This document shows, one piece after another, positions 35,935 through 46,521 of a stretch of 64,000 nt of DNA. Each line of letters starts with the position of its first letter. Within the stretch, counting starts at the first letter, position 1. This DNA comes from Thalassococcus halodurans (GTDB taxonomy: Bacteria > Pseudomonadota > Alphaproteobacteria > Rhodobacterales > Rhodobacteraceae): NCBI RefSeq assembly GCF_900108225.1, contig NZ_FNUZ01000004.1, positions 248,001-312,000 of the forward strand, given 5' to 3'. The translations under genes and the position numbers were made by a program. Below the pieces are notes generated by a model. It made no database searches. It saw only the letters and a list, made by a program, of their open reading frames with translations, and was not told the DNA's origin.

Positions 35935-37182
35935 TTATTCGTTCCAGGCTTTGTCTTCGCCGCCAATACCACCAACCTGAACGCGGGTCGGCAGGCCGAT
36001 GCGGTCGAGGATGGTGAAGAACGGCTTCGGGTCCAGCTCTTCGACGTTTTTCATTGTCTTGGCATCCCATTCACCGGTCGCGACCAGCATGGCTGCGGCC
36101 ACGGGCGGCACTCCAGCGGTGTAGGAAATGCCCTGCGAGCCGACCTCGTTATAGGCGTCTTTGTGGTCCGCCACGTTGTAGAGGAAGACCTCGGTTTCCT
36201 TGCCGTCTTTGATGCCTTTGACCAGATCGCCGATGCAGGTTTTGCCGGTGTAGTTCGGCGCAAGGCTGGCGGGGTCGGGCAGTACGGCCTTAACCACTTT
36301 CAGCGGCACGACCTCAAGGCCCTCGGCTGTGGTCACGGGCTGTTCAGACAGCAGGCCCAGCGACTTCAGAACGGTGAAGACGTTGATGTAGTGATCGCCG
36401 AAACCCATCCAGAACCGCACATCCGCGTGGGGATAGTTCGTTGCCAGCGAATGCACTTCGTCATGGCCGGACATGTAGGATTGCGACGGGCCGACAACGG
36501 GCAGATCCCAAACCTGACCGACCTCGAACATCTTGTTTTCTTTCCACTCGCCTTCCTGCCACGAATAGACCGTGCCAGTGAATTCACGGAAGTTGATCTC
36601 GGGGTCGAAGTTGGTGGCAAAATATTTGCCGTGGTTGCCCGCGTTGATGTCGATGATGTCGATGGATTTGACCTCGTCCATATACTCATCAATCGCGAAA
36701 CGCGCGAAGGCGTTTACCACGCCCGGGTCAAAGCCCGCACCAAGGATCGCTGTTACGCCTTTTTCAGCGCACAGATCGCGTTTCTTCCATTCGTAGTTGG
36801 CATACCACGGCGGTGTTTCGCAGATTTTGTCGGGTTCTTCGTGAATGGCTGTGTCGATATAGGCGGCACCGGTTTCGATGCAGGCATCCATGACGGACAT
36901 GTTCACAAAAGCAGTGCCCACGTTGATCACGATCTGGACGCCGGTCTTGTTGATCAGAGCGACCAAGGCCGGAACGTCCAGCGCGTTGACCTCATGCGCT
37001 TCAAGAACGCCCTCTTGCTTCATCGCGCCTTTTTCGCGGACGGACTCAAGGATCGCTTCACATTTATCAAGCGTCCGGCTGGCGATATGGATATCCCCAA
37101 GCACATCGTTGTTTTGCGCACATTTATGCGCCACGACCTGAGCGACGCCACCTGCGCCGATGATGAGAACGTTCTGTTTCAA
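35935..37182 (-). CDS. Carboxy(nor)spermidine dehydrogenase, saccharopine-dehydrogenase family
   Basis: A 415-residue NAD(P)H enzyme that reductively joins aspartate semialdehyde to putrescine or diaminopropane, giving carboxyspermidine or carboxynorspermidine. VLIIGAGGVAQVVAHKCAQN is the dinucleotide loop; YIDTAIHEEPD, ILGAGFDPGVVNAFARFA and YMSGHDEVHSL match the Lys1-like carboxynorspermidine synthase branch. The next gene upstream encodes the decarboxylase, so the two form the alternative spermidine pathway that does not use SAM-decarboxylase. Its substrate is the product of Asd, encoded 7 kb away. Confidence 0.88.
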   Translation of the reverse strand: MKQNVLIIGAGGVAQVVAHKCAQNNDVLGDIHIASRTLDKCEAILESVREKGAMKQEGVLEAHEVNALDVPALVALINKTGVQIVINVGTAFVNMSVMDACIETGAAYIDTAIHEEPDKICETPPWYANYEWKKRDLCAEKGVTAILGAGFDPGVVNAFARFAIDEYMDEVKSIDIIDINAGNHGKYFATNFDPEINFREFTGTVYSWQEGEWKENKMFEVGQVWDLPVVGPSQSYMSGHDEVHSLATNYPHADVRFWMGFGDHYINVFTVLKSLGLLSEQPVTTAEGLEVVPLKVVKAVLPDPASLAPNYTGKTCIGDLVKGIKDGKETEVFLYNVADHKDAYNEVGSQGISYTAGVPPVAAAMLVATGEWDAKTMKNVEELDPKPFFTILDRIGLPTRVQVGGIGGEDKAWNE

Positions 37183-37242
37183 CTCTCAAGACCCCCTTTG
37201 GTGTCAGGTTTCCCAATTGCGCCCAGTGCGGGACGCGCGCAT

Positions 37243-38340
37243 TCACGACAGGGCTGCCGAGAAATCCTCATACCCGAAATCACGGACCAGACGTTCGGTG
37301 CCGTCCAGTTCACGGATCGCGATAGCGGGCATCTTAACGCCGTTAAACCAGTTCTTTTTGACCATTGTGTAACCAGCAGCGTCTTGCATCGACAAACGGT
37401 CACCGGCCTTGATTGGTTCCGGAAAACGGAATTCGCCAAAGATATCACCGGCCAGACAGGACTTGCCGCAGATCATCCATTCTTCCGGTCCTTCGTTGGG
37501 GGCCATCTTGGCGCTTTCGCGGTAAATCAGCAAATCCAGCATATGCGCTTCGATGGAACTGTCGACGATTGCCAGGTTTTTGCCGTTGTGCAGCGTGTCC
37601 AGAACCGTGACTTCCAGCGTGGTCGAGTTGGTGATCGCCGCCTCGCCGGGTTCCAGATAGACCTGCACCTCGTTTTCGCCCGCAAAGCGTTTCAGGCGTT
37701 CGGCCAGCTTGTCGATTGGGTATCCTTCGCCCGTGAAATGGATGCCGCCACCAAGGCTGATCCATTTCATCTGTCGGATCAGATGACCAAAGCGCTGCTC
37801 GATTGAGCCCAGCATCGCGTCGAACCGGTCGAAATCATCGTTCTCACAGTTGTTGTGGAACATAAAGCCGCTGACCAGATCGAGTACGGGTTCAATATCT
37901 TCGGGCGCATGTTCGCCAAGACGCGAAAACGGGCGGGCAGGGTCGGCCAGATCAAATTCTGACGTGGACACACCGGGATTTACACGCAGACCACGGGTGT
38001 GGCTGCGCGACACTTCTTCGAAACGGCGCAACTGGTTGGCCGTGTTGAAGATGATCTTGTCCGAGTTCGCCAGTGTTTCTTCGATCTCGTGATCGGCCCA
38101 CGCGACAGAATAAGCGTGCGTTTCACCGGGGAACTTTTCGCGGCCCAATTTGACCTCGAACAGCGACGACGACGTGGTGCCGTCCATATATTCGCTCATC
38201 ATGTCGAAGACCGACCATGTGGCGAAACATTTCAAAGCCAAAAGCGCCTTGGCGCCCGACTGCTCACGTAGCCATGCGATCTTTTCCATGTTGGGAAGCA
38301 GCCGCGACTTGTCGATAAGGTAATACGGCGTCTGGATCAT
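37243..38340 (-). CDS. nspC: Carboxynorspermidine/carboxyspermidine decarboxylase
   Basis: A 365-residue fold-type III PLP enzyme of the alanine-racemase-like decarboxylases. It starts MIQTPYYLIDKSRLLPNMEK, has the PLP lysine in LLALKCFATW, SLGGGIHFT for phosphate binding, YLEPGEA and CGKSCLAGD with the active-site Cys. It removes the carboxyl group to give spermidine or norspermidine. It is upstream of the dehydrogenase gene by 60 bases in the same orientation. Confidence 0.9.
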   Translation of the reverse strand: MIQTPYYLIDKSRLLPNMEKIAWLREQSGAKALLALKCFATWSVFDMMSEYMDGTTSSSLFEVKLGREKFPGETHAYSVAWADHEIEETLANSDKIIFNTANQLRRFEEVSRSHTRGLRVNPGVSTSEFDLADPARPFSRLGEHAPEDIEPVLDLVSGFMFHNNCENDDFDRFDAMLGSIEQRFGHLIRQMKWISLGGGIHFTGEGYPIDKLAERLKRFAGENEVQVYLEPGEAAITNSTTLEVTVLDTLHNGKNLAIVDSSIEAHMLDLLIYRESAKMAPNEGPEEWMICGKSCLAGDIFGEFRFPEPIKAGDRLSMQDAAGYTMVKKNWFNGVKMPAIAIRELDGTERLVRDFGYEDFSAALS

Positions 38341-38441
38341 TCCGGTGCCCTGCCTATGAGAATCCGAAAGGTTGAACGCGCCAAGTAGGGCGATTCACCC
38401 TTTGGGGCAAGAAAAAGCATGGATCAGGTCGGTCGCGGCCC

Positions 38442-39233
38442 TTAGGCGCGGTGCGCACCATCCGCCAGCGTTTTGACGTAAGCCGCTATATCTTCGACGG
38501 ACTGGCCTTCTGCGATTTTGTTCACGATGGCAGAGCCGACAACCGTGCCATCCGCGATGGCGGCGATCTCTTCGGCCTTTTCAGGGGTTTTTACGCCAAA
38601 GCCTACGATGATCGGCAGATCTGTCTGGGATTTGATACGTGCCACTTCCGGTGCCACATCAGCGCCCGATGCCTCGGCCGCGCCCGTGATGCCGGTGATC
38701 GACACGTAGTAGACAAAACCGGAGGTGTTCTGCAGAACCTTCGGCAGACGTTCGTCATCTGTGGTCGGTGTCGCCAAACGGATAAAGTTCAGACCGGCCT
38801 TCTGCGCCGGAATGCACAGTTCTTCGTCTTCTTCGGGCGGCAGGTCGACGATGATCAGACCGTCGATGCCAGCCTCTTTCGCCTGCACCAGAAACTTGTC
38901 CACGCCACGGCTGTAAATCGGGTTGTAGTAGCCCATCAGAACGATCGGGGTCGTTTCATCTTCTTCACGGAAGGCACGTGCAATGCCCAGTGTCTTGTCC
39001 AGCGTCATGTGCTGATCCAGCGCGCGCTGACCGGCCAGCTGGATGGTCGGGCCGTCAGCCATGGGATCGGTAAAGGGCAGACCCAGTTCGATGATGTCCA
39101 CGCCAGCGCCCGGAAGCGCCTTAACGATTTCCAGCGATTTCGCCTCGTCCGGATCGCCCGCCATCACGTAGGCCACAAAAGCCTTGCGGTTCTCAGCCTT
39201 CAGCGCGGCGAATTTTGCGTCGATGCGAGTCAT
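38442..39233 (-). CDS. trpA: Tryptophan synthase alpha chain
   Basis: A 263-residue TIM-barrel enzyme splitting indole-3-glycerol phosphate. Catalytic Glu lies in [17 protein letters not shown] (DIIELG), and Asp in [23 protein letters not shown] and [11 protein letters not shown] bind phosphate. Length is normal. Unusually it is unlinked to trpB (about 14 kb away, opposite strand), although the proteins form one complex. Confidence 0.95.
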   Translation of the reverse strand: MTRIDAKFAALKAENRKAFVAYVMAGDPDEAKSLEIVKALPGAGVDIIELGLPFTDPMADGPTIQLAGQRALDQHMTLDKTLGIARAFREEDETTPIVLMGYYNPIYSRGVDKFLVQAKEAGIDGLIIVDLPPEEDEELCIPAQKAGLNFIRLATPTTDDERLPKVLQNTSGFVYYVSITGITGAAEASGADVAPEVARIKSQTDLPIIVGFGVKTPEKAEEIAAIADGTVVGSAIVNKIAEGQSVEDIAAYVKTLADGAHRA

Positions 39234-39355
39234 GGGCGTCCCTTCCTGTGTTCAGCTTCCTCAACTGCCTGACGGGGGCAGGAAAATCAATGCCACTCTT
39301 TTCATTCCTGTGCGCTATGTGTTTGTGTCGCGGAATATGAACCACGGAGGATGAC

Positions 39356-40264
39356 ATGCGTATTTTGTTCACAGGCGGTAGCGGCAAAGCGGGACGGCAC
39401 GTTCTGCCCTATCTGGTCGCGCAGGGCCATCACGTGGTCAACGCCGATCTGGTCCCGCTTGAGGCCGAGGGCGTCGATAACCTGATCGTCGATCTGACGG
39501 ACAGCGGACAGGTGTTCAACGCCCTGACCAGCTATGCCAATTTCGACGAACTGGAGCCGGGCACCGGTGTGCCCAAATTCGATGCGGTCGTGCATTTCGC
39601 CGCTGTGCCGCGCATCCTGATCAAGCCGGATAATGAGACATACCGCACCAACGTCATGTCGACGTACAACGTGATCGAAGCAGCGGTGAAGCTGGGCATC
39701 AAGAAGATCATCTATGCCTCGTCCGAGACGACCTATGGCATCTGCTTCTATGATGGTGAGCTGAAGCCCGACTACATCCCCGTGGACGAAGATCATCCGA
39801 CGATCCCGCAGGACAGCTATGCCATGTCCAAAGTCGTGAACGAGGCCACAGGCCGCAGCTTTCAGGCGCGCAGCGGCTATGACATCTACGGGCTGCGCAT
39901 CAACAACGTGATCGAACCGCACGAGTACGCCGAAAACTTCCCCGCCTTTGTTCAGGACCCCGACCTGCGCCGTCGCAACATCTTTGCTTACATCGACGCG
40001 CGCGATCTGGGGCATATGGTGGATTGCTGCCTGAAAACCGATGGACTGGGGCACGAGGTGTTCAACGTCGCTAACCCCGATATGTCCGTTTCGATCCCGA
40101 TCGACGAGGTCCGCGCACGCTATTACGAAGGCGTCGAACTGCGTCGCCCCATGGCGCAGGACGAAACGGTCTATTCTATCGAGAAAGCCCAACGCCTGCT
40201 CGGTTTCGCGCCGAAACACACATGGCGTGAGGAATTGGGATTGCCTGCGGCTGTTTTAGGATAG
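39356..40264 (+). CDS. NAD-dependent epimerase/dehydratase family protein
   Basis: A 302-residue extended short-chain dehydrogenase. MRILFTGGSGKAGRHVLPYL is the NAD loop, HFAAVPR follows in the second half of the Rossmann fold, and SSETTYG with the catalytic DSYAMSK (Tyr-x-x-x-Lys) is present. The substrate, probably a nucleotide sugar or related compound, cannot be told from sequence. GAGGATGAC precedes the ATG. It is a single gene with no sugar-pathway neighbours. Confidence 0.82.
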   Translation: MRILFTGGSGKAGRHVLPYLVAQGHHVVNADLVPLEAEGVDNLIVDLTDSGQVFNALTSYANFDELEPGTGVPKFDAVVHFAAVPRILIKPDNETYRTNVMSTYNVIEAAVKLGIKKIIYASSETTYGICFYDGELKPDYIPVDEDHPTIPQDSYAMSKVVNEATGRSFQARSGYDIYGLRINNVIEPHEYAENFPAFVQDPDLRRRNIFAYIDARDLGHMVDCCLKTDGLGHEVFNVANPDMSVSIPIDEVRARYYEGVELRRPMAQDETVYSIEKAQRLLGFAPKHTWREELGLPAAVLG

Positions 40265-40489
40265 GGGCGGGCAACAGGCCTCTGCCTTCTTCGGGGGGCA
40301 GGGGATATTCTTGGTCTTATCCCCGTTTATCCGCCCCAGTTTATGTCGGTCTGGTAGGCGCGGATTTTTCCGATCGGGTATTGATAGATCACAGTGTCCT
40401 ACGGTCTGTTTTGCACCTAACCAAATCCTTGATTGCTCCACACAAGTTTTGAAGAAACATTGATATAAAGCGGCCAGAGCGATGGGTGG

Positions 40490-41290
40490 ATGGCAACATT
40501 GAATGTACAGAATTACTATTTGATCAGACAAACCGACGCTGGGTCTGCATCCGACGGAAGGCATGTGTTCGACTTGCCCCCCGTGCAACTTTTGGATGGC
40601 GATCACCGATCACCGTTTGTGCGGGATCTTTCACAATCGCGATACAGCGGACAACCCGTTTTCATCAAATATGTAAAGGCCCCGAACCCGGAGCCGCAGG
40701 ACGTCGATCTTTGCCGTGGGGTTGGGCTTGTCGAACATATTTGCGATCCGGAAGACCATTTTATGGCGTTGTCCAAAAAGCATTACACTCGGTTTGAGGA
40801 AGAACTGGATGGCTCTTTCGAAGAATTGCACCCAGTAAACTTATATCGTTACCCCGGTAAACGTTCCGGTAAAATCAAACCGAGTGACTATAGGATCGGA
40901 ACAATTAAATGGCGCGACACCATTGTTGATTGGTGCGATTTTGCCAATTCAATTTTCGATTTGGTGGACTATACGGATTTCCACCGGCACGGTACCAGAG
41001 CTATGAGAGGTGAAGCTGAGTACGGTACGCTTTATCCATTGGTGAAGACTGACTGTCGCTTTGAGAATCTGAACGATTTCAAGGATAAGTCACGAACGGC
41101 AGTTGGCAATTTTCGATGCTATGTGCTAAGAAGGTTGTCATTGAAACCTGCGGAACTTCCAGCTCTTTTTCAGTTCGATTTTGGTCAGACCCTTGTTCGT
41201 GAAGACATTGCTGAAGAGCTTCGAAAATACAGAAAGCCCGGGTCACTTTGCCCCTATCCGCCTATCCCGATCATTCGGGCAGCCGCCTAA
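40490..41290 (+). CDS. Orphan protein, possibly Imm11/DUF1629-like
   Basis: A 266-residue soluble protein I cannot assign with confidence. The N-terminal NYYLIRQTD and the C-terminal LKPAELPALFQFDFGQTLV, then REDIAEELRK, recall the layout of Imm11/DUF1629 proteins (a final 'Ifrl ... lvse.l...l' pattern), some of which are toxin immunity proteins. No toxin gene is next to it. Codon use and base composition are less GC-rich than the core genes, suggesting acquisition. Confidence 0.5.
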   Translation: MATLNVQNYYLIRQTDAGSASDGRHVFDLPPVQLLDGDHRSPFVRDLSQSRYSGQPVFIKYVKAPNPEPQDVDLCRGVGLVEHICDPEDHFMALSKKHYTRFEEELDGSFEELHPVNLYRYPGKRSGKIKPSDYRIGTIKWRDTIVDWCDFANSIFDLVDYTDFHRHGTRAMRGEAEYGTLYPLVKTDCRFENLNDFKDKSRTAVGNFRCYVLRRLSLKPAELPALFQFDFGQTLVREDIAEELRKYRKPGSLCPYPPIPIIRAAA

Positions 41291-41445
41291 ACCGCGTATA
41301 ACCCAGAGCCCCTATGGCAAATGCCAAAGCACGTGCGCTTTTGGATGTTCAGACAGCCATGAACGCTTTTGCCTAGAGAGAATACTTCACGATAGTTCCG
41401 GACCAAAGGCTTGAATAAGAGTGCGGTCTTGGTCACTTTCTTACG

Positions 41446-42222
41446 ATGACATTGTTTTTACGTTTTATTGGAATTTCCGGCGTCATTCTTTTCGGCGCAT
41501 TGTTGGCATTCATTGTCACGAAGCCAGGCAGCTTTGAGCATACTTCGCTTTCGTTTATCAAAGGCGAGGTGATCAGTGAGGTATTGCAGAGGTATCCCGA
41601 TCTCGCGGAGGGTCCGTTGGATAGTGTTCTGCAAGAAGGGCTCGGGCGTTTATCTGACCGTATTGGCATCAAACAAAATGATTTGAGCGCGCTGGCAGCA
41701 TCGGAGTTTTCCGATTTGCTGGGTCACATTATTGAAAGCTTCTGCACCTGTGGGCCGGTAGACGCTGAAGATGCGAAAACTCGTTCTTTGATGTTCCGAG
41801 AAGGGCTAGAGGTCCGCGCAGCCGAGCTTGGGTTGAATCAGGTTAAACTCATTGACTTCATGAAGGGGCAGTATGCGCAAACCCTGAATGCGTTGAGGGG
41901 CGACCTGATTGTTTTCCTGTCGGTAGACACGCTCTCATTCGCTTTGGTGGTAGCGGCGACTTTTGTTCGGCGCAGCCGGAGGCATGCGGTGGTTGTGCCT
42001 GCTATGTTGCTGATCTTTGCAACACTGGTGAGCGCGGCAATTTATGTCATGGGGACCGATTGGTTCTATGCGATTATTTTTCAGGATTATGCGGGCGTTT
42101 GGTACGCTATCGGCTTGTCGGTCATTTACGCGTTTCTTGCCGATATCGTGCTTAACCGTGCGAAGCTAACCTTGAGACTTTTAAGTCAACTTCCGGCAGC
42201 GATCCCTGTACCCGTTTGCTAG
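41446..42222 (+). CDS. Orphan membrane protein
   Basis: A 258-residue protein with an N-terminal hydrophobic segment (residues 5-25, FIGISGVILFGALLAFIV), a polar, probably periplasmic region of about 130 residues containing CTCG, and three or four C-terminal hydrophobic segments (LIVFLSVDTLSFALVVAATF; VVVPAMLLIFATLVSAAIYV; GVWYAIGLSVIYAFLADIVL). No family recognised. Like the gene before it, it is lower in GC than the core and has no obvious operon partner. Confidence 0.55.
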   Translation: MTLFLRFIGISGVILFGALLAFIVTKPGSFEHTSLSFIKGEVISEVLQRYPDLAEGPLDSVLQEGLGRLSDRIGIKQNDLSALAASEFSDLLGHIIESFCTCGPVDAEDAKTRSLMFREGLEVRAAELGLNQVKLIDFMKGQYAQTLNALRGDLIVFLSVDTLSFALVVAATFVRRSRRHAVVVPAMLLIFATLVSAAIYVMGTDWFYAIIFQDYAGVWYAIGLSVIYAFLADIVLNRAKLTLRLLSQLPAAIPVPVC

Positions 42223-42383
42223 GAACAAGGGCTCGGGCGCTGCGTTTTAGGTGCTGGTGTCATTCCATCGATATCCTGATGGTGAAGGCTATGTGACACA
42301 CTGCTCATTGACGAAGCGGCGGGCAATTGCTCAAGCTTTTTGGATTGCTTGTCGAACAGTCTTGTTCTTCGTAAAGGGAATAT

Positions 42384-43007
42384 ATGATCAGAACCGCCGC
42401 CTTCCTGCTTGCCCTTCCGACGCTCGGTTTCGCGCATCCGCATATTTTTGTGGATACGGATATGATTTTGCGCGTCGACGAAGAGGGTGCGCTGTATGAG
42501 GTTGAACTGGCCTTTGCCTATGACGAATTCTTTTCGCTTCTGATCATCGAGGATATGGGCGTTGATCCGGATGGTGACGGGATCCTGACCGAGGCGGAAA
42601 AGGCCAAGCTGTTCGGCTTTGATGTGGCTAATTGGCCGGACGGGTTCGAAGGCGATTTCTATGTTGGTGTGAACGGCGAAAACGTCAGCATGCAGCGTTC
42701 GATGGCTATCGGGTTGGATGTGGTTGACGGCAAGCTGGTCGCAACCCAGACCCGACCGATCCCGTTTGTCGACGCGTCTTTGGCCGTGATCCGCCAGTAT
42801 GATCCGACGTTCTATGTCCACTACACATTGCAAAATGTTTCGGTCGAGGGGCCATGTGAAAGCAATGTCGATGCACATGATCCGTCGGCAGGGGATCGCG
42901 CGGTTGAAGAGGCGTTGAAAACCGTTTCCGATGACGTGATCGATACGCTGGAACTGGGCATCTATTATGCCGATACAATCCGACTGACATGCAGCGCTGG
43001 GTCCTAA
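42384..43007 (+). CDS. DUF1007 family exported protein
   Basis: A 207-residue protein with an N-terminal signal peptide ([16 protein letters not shown]) directly before [12 protein letters not shown], the metal-binding-like start of mature DUF1007 proteins. An EF-hand-like loop [12 protein letters not shown] sits near residue 70. DUF1007 genes usually neighbour NicO-type nickel/cobalt transporters, as here, and the product is thought to help periplasmic metal handling. It overlaps the transporter gene by 19 bases. Confidence 0.85.
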   Translation: MIRTAAFLLALPTLGFAHPHIFVDTDMILRVDEEGALYEVELAFAYDEFFSLLIIEDMGVDPDGDGILTEAEKAKLFGFDVANWPDGFEGDFYVGVNGENVSMQRSMAIGLDVVDGKLVATQTRPIPFVDASLAVIRQYDPTFYVHYTLQNVSVEGPCESNVDAHDPSAGDRAVEEALKTVSDDVIDTLELGIYYADTIRLTCSAGS

Positions 43008-43921
43008 GCCTTTCCATCATTGCGGCATTGGTCATTGCGGCGCTGGCTGCGTGGCTTTGGCTGGGCAATGGGTCTGATCAGCTTGCGCGCTGGGCGGCGG
43101 ATGGACAACGCGAGGCGCAGACGGCTTTGGCCCGCGGGCTGCGGGCGCTTAGGGCAGGGGAGCCGGGCGCATTGATAGCCTTGCTGTCCATGTGCTTCGC
43201 CTATGGCTTTTTCCACGCGGTGGGGCCGGGGCACGGCAAAATCCTGATTGGCGGCTACGGCGTTGCGCGGCAGGTCAGCATGGTGCGGCTTTCGGTTTTG
43301 GCGCTGGTGTCCTCGCTCGCGCAGGCAGCGACGGCTGTGATCCTCGTGTATTCCGGTGTCTTGTTGTTCAACTGGTCCCGCGAACGGATGGAGGGGCTGG
43401 CCGATACGCTGCTTGCCGCGCTTAGTTATGGCGCCATCGCTTTGATCGGGGCTTGGTTGGCCTTTCGTGGGTTGCGCACCTTGTGGCGCAGTTTCCGTCC
43501 CACGCACGATCACCATCATACGCATGATCACGACCATATTGGTCATGGCCATGTCTGCGATACATGCGGTCACAGCCATGGTCCGAGCATCGAAGAAGTT
43601 GCCAAGGTGTCGTCCTTGCGGGACGCTTTGGTGCTGATCGGGGCCATTGCGATCCGGCCATGTACGGGGGCTTTGTTCCTGCTGATCCTGACGTGGCGCA
43701 TGGATATTCAGGTGGCAGGTATCCTTGGCGCCTTCGCTATGGGGTTGGGCACAGCGAGTGTGACCGTGGTGGTGGCTTTGATGGCTGTCGTGTTCCGCTC
43801 AGGCGCGCTTGAGGCGCTGTCCGAAGGGCAGACGGCGCGGCGGGCTTTGGGGACAGTCGAACTGATTGCTGGTGTCGTAATTGCAATGCTGGCCTTGCAA
43901 CTGCTGATGCGGGCACTTTGA
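42989..43921 (+). CDS. NicO/RcnA-family nickel-cobalt transporter
   Basis: A 310-residue membrane protein with about six spans. [18 protein letters not shown] (the HxxGPGHGK motif) and [18 protein letters not shown] (RPC motif) define NicO/RcnA transporters. A cytoplasmic-type loop is strongly His-rich ([16 protein letters not shown], then CDTCGHSHG). It may export or import Ni/Co; cobalt is plausible in an organism with such a full B12 set, but direction cannot be read from sequence. Coupled to the DUF1007 gene. Confidence 0.87.
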   Translation: MQRWVLSLSIIAALVIAALAAWLWLGNGSDQLARWAADGQREAQTALARGLRALRAGEPGALIALLSMCFAYGFFHAVGPGHGKILIGGYGVARQVSMVRLSVLALVSSLAQAATAVILVYSGVLLFNWSRERMEGLADTLLAALSYGAIALIGAWLAFRGLRTLWRSFRPTHDHHHTHDHDHIGHGHVCDTCGHSHGPSIEEVAKVSSLRDALVLIGAIAIRPCTGALFLLILTWRMDIQVAGILGAFAMGLGTASVTVVVALMAVVFRSGALEALSEGQTARRALGTVELIAGVVIAMLALQLLMRAL

Positions 43922-43959
43922 CGCTTGTCGAAACGACAAACGGCACCTATCCCTCATCC

Positions 43960-45354
43960 ATGAACACCACGCAGATGACATACCCCCAGCACATCCGCGC
44001 AATCCTTGTACTGGGATTGCCGCTTGTCGGTGGGCATCTGGCGCAGTTCCTGATCGGTCTGACCGATACGATCATGGTGGGGCGTTATGGCGCCGAATAT
44101 TTGGCCGCTTTGACGCTGTCGCACACGGTTTTCTTTACATTCTTCCTGTTGGGGTCGGGGTTTGCGTGGGCGGTGATGCCCATGGTCGCAAATGCCGTGG
44201 CCGCCGAAGATACGACGCGCATTCGTCGCGTGACGCGAATGGGACTGTGGTTGTCGATCTTGTTCGTGCTGCTGATCCTGCCATTTCTGTTCTTTTCCAA
44301 ACCCTTGTTACTGCTATTGGGGCAGGAGCCGATTGTGGCAGACTACGCCCAGACTTACCTGCGCATCGCAGGTATCGGTATGTTGCCCGCACTTTTGGTG
44401 ATGGTTCTGAAAAGCTATCTGGCGGCGATGGAGCATACCCGCGCAGTGTTTCTGGTGACGGCTTTTGCGGCGGCGTTGAACGTGCCGTTCAATTACGCGC
44501 TGATCTTTGGCAACTGGGGATTTCCCGAACTCGGCATCGCAGGTGCTGCCATCGCATCGCTGCTGACGAACTTTGTCGCCTTGGGCGGATCCATGGCCTA
44601 TGCGGTTTGGAAAACCCCGGAGCATCACCTGTTCCAAAGGTTCTGGAAGCCGGACTGGCCTATGTTTTCCGAGGTCTTCAAGCTGGGTTTGCCGATCGGC
44701 CTGACCAGCCTGTCCGAAGTCGGTTTGTTTGCGGCTACATCGGTCTTTATGGGCTGGCTCGGGACGATCCCGCTGGCGGCCCATGGTATCGTGCTGCAAA
44801 TCGCGACGGCTGCCTTCATGGTGCAGGTTGGCCTGTCAAACGCCGCAACTGTACGCGCCGGGAACGCCATGGGGCGCAAGGATCTGGCGCATCTGAAACG
44901 CGGGGCCAAGGCCGTGCAGGGGATGTCATTGCTTATTGCCAGTCTGGCGATGATCCCGATGCTGGTGATACCCGCGCCGCTGATCGACCTGTTCTTGTCT
45001 GCAAACGAACCCGATCGTCTGGAAATCATCCGCATCGGCAGTCTGCTGTTAATCTGCACCGCGCTGTTCCAACTTGTTGACGCCACGCAGGTCGTCGTTC
45101 TTGGCCTGCTACGTGGGCTTCAGGATACGCGTATCCCGATGTTTCTGGCCGCCATCGCCTATTGGCTTCTGGGCCTTCCGGCCGCTTACCTTTTAGGCTT
45201 TGTCGCCGATTGGAAGGGCACTGGCGTCTGGCTGGGATTGGTCGCAGGGCTGGCCATTGCGGCCGTGTTGTTGCTGATCCGCTTCTGGGGCTACGTGCGC
45301 CATCTTGAACAGGATGTGGCGCAAGAGGTTGCGCAGACCCCTGCCAACCCCTAG
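43960..45354 (+). CDS. MATE family efflux transporter
   Basis: A protein of about 464 residues with twelve hydrophobic segments. LGLPLVGGHLAQFLIGLTDT, MVGRYGAEYLAA and GFPELGIAGAAIAS are typical of NorM-like Na+ or H+-coupled multidrug exporters. The start is ambiguous: ATG at 43960 or 43975, or TTG at 43918 overlapping the upstream stop by four bases. Follows the nickel-cobalt transporter gene closely and may share its transcript. Confidence 0.88.
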   Translation: MNTTQMTYPQHIRAILVLGLPLVGGHLAQFLIGLTDTIMVGRYGAEYLAALTLSHTVFFTFFLLGSGFAWAVMPMVANAVAAEDTTRIRRVTRMGLWLSILFVLLILPFLFFSKPLLLLLGQEPIVADYAQTYLRIAGIGMLPALLVMVLKSYLAAMEHTRAVFLVTAFAAALNVPFNYALIFGNWGFPELGIAGAAIASLLTNFVALGGSMAYAVWKTPEHHLFQRFWKPDWPMFSEVFKLGLPIGLTSLSEVGLFAATSVFMGWLGTIPLAAHGIVLQIATAAFMVQVGLSNAATVRAGNAMGRKDLAHLKRGAKAVQGMSLLIASLAMIPMLVIPAPLIDLFLSANEPDRLEIIRIGSLLLICTALFQLVDATQVVVLGLLRGLQDTRIPMFLAAIAYWLLGLPAAYLLGFVADWKGTGVWLGLVAGLAIAAVLLLIRFWGYVRHLEQDVAQEVAQTPANP

Positions 45355-45387
45355 AAGCGCCCAGACACCTGATATTATGAGGCACCA

Positions 45388-46485
45388 ATGGGCTTTCGGA
45401 TGGGAATCGTGGGTCTGCCCAATGTGGGCAAATCGACCCTGTTTAACGCGCTGACAAAAACGGCTGCTGCTCAGGCGGCGAACTTTCCGTTCTGTACAAT
45501 CGAGCCGAACGTCGGCGACGTGGCTGTACCGGATGCGCGTCTGGACAAGCTGGCGGAAATCGCCAAATCCAAACAGATCATCCCGACACGCATGACATTC
45601 GTCGACATCGCCGGTCTGGTCAAAGGCGCGTCCAAGGGCGAAGGTCTGGGCAACCAGTTTCTTGCCAACATCCGCGAAGTCGATGCCATCGCTCATGTGC
45701 TGCGCTGTTTCGAGGACGGCGACGTGACTCACGTCGAAGGCCGCGTTGATCCCGTTGCGGATGCGGAAACCATCGACACCGAACTGATGATCGCCGACAT
45801 CGAATCCATCGAAAAGCGTCTGCAAAACATTGTCCGCAAGGTACGCGGTGGCGACAAAGAAGCCGTTCAGCAGGAACGCCTGATGAAGGCCGCTCTGGAA
45901 GCGCTGGAAGCCGGTCAGCCCGCCCGCACCGTCGAGGTCGCCGAGGAAGACGCCAAGCAGTGGCGCATGCTGCAATTGCTGACCACCAAGCCGATCCTGT
46001 ACGTCTGCAACGTGTCCGAAGAAGAGGCCGCCACCGGCAACGCTCACTCTGAGGCGGTTGCGAAGATGGCAGCAGAACAGGGCAACAGCCACGTCGTTAT
46101 CTCGGCCAAGATCGAAGAAGAGATCAGCCAGTTGGAAGAAGACGAAGCCGAGATGTTCCTTGGCGAGTTGGGTCTGGACGAAGCGGGTCTCGACCGCCTG
46201 ATCCGTGCTGGCTATGACCTGCTGCATCTGGAAACCTACTTCACCGTCGGCCCGAAAGAGGCCCGCGCATGGACGATCAAGTCCGGCACAGCCGCTCCGC
46301 AAGCTGCGGGCGTCATCCACGGTGATTTCGAAAAGGGCTTCATCCGCGCCGAAACCATCGCGTTTGACGACTACGTCGCACTGAACGGCGAACAGGGCGC
46401 CAAAGACGCCGGTAAGATGCGCGCCGAAGGCAAGGCCTACATCGTTAAAGATGGTGACGTGCTGCACTTCCTGCACAGCAACTGA
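45388..46485 (+). CDS. ychF: Redox-regulated ATPase YchF
   Basis: A 365-residue OBG-family P-loop protein that prefers ATP and associates with ribosomes. G1 [18 protein letters not shown] (residues 6-23), [31 protein letters not shown] and the C-terminal TGS domain ([29 protein letters not shown]) are all in order. NVSEEEA replaces the usual G4 NKxD, as is normal for YchF. Confidence 0.96.
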   Translation: MGFRMGIVGLPNVGKSTLFNALTKTAAAQAANFPFCTIEPNVGDVAVPDARLDKLAEIAKSKQIIPTRMTFVDIAGLVKGASKGEGLGNQFLANIREVDAIAHVLRCFEDGDVTHVEGRVDPVADAETIDTELMIADIESIEKRLQNIVRKVRGGDKEAVQQERLMKAALEALEAGQPARTVEVAEEDAKQWRMLQLLTTKPILYVCNVSEEEAATGNAHSEAVAKMAAEQGNSHVVISAKIEEEISQLEEDEAEMFLGELGLDEAGLDRLIRAGYDLLHLETYFTVGPKEARAWTIKSGTAAPQAAGVIHGDFEKGFIRAETIAFDDYVALNGEQGAKDAGKMRAEGKAYIVKDGDVLHFLHSN

Positions 46486-46521
46486 ACTAGAGGGCAGGGC
46501 CCTATAAACTCGGATTTACAG

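Noticed and set aside
35884-37806. 640-residue plus-strand open frame
   Set aside because: Runs antisense across the carboxyspermidine dehydrogenase and decarboxylase genes, both clearly recognised on the minus strand.
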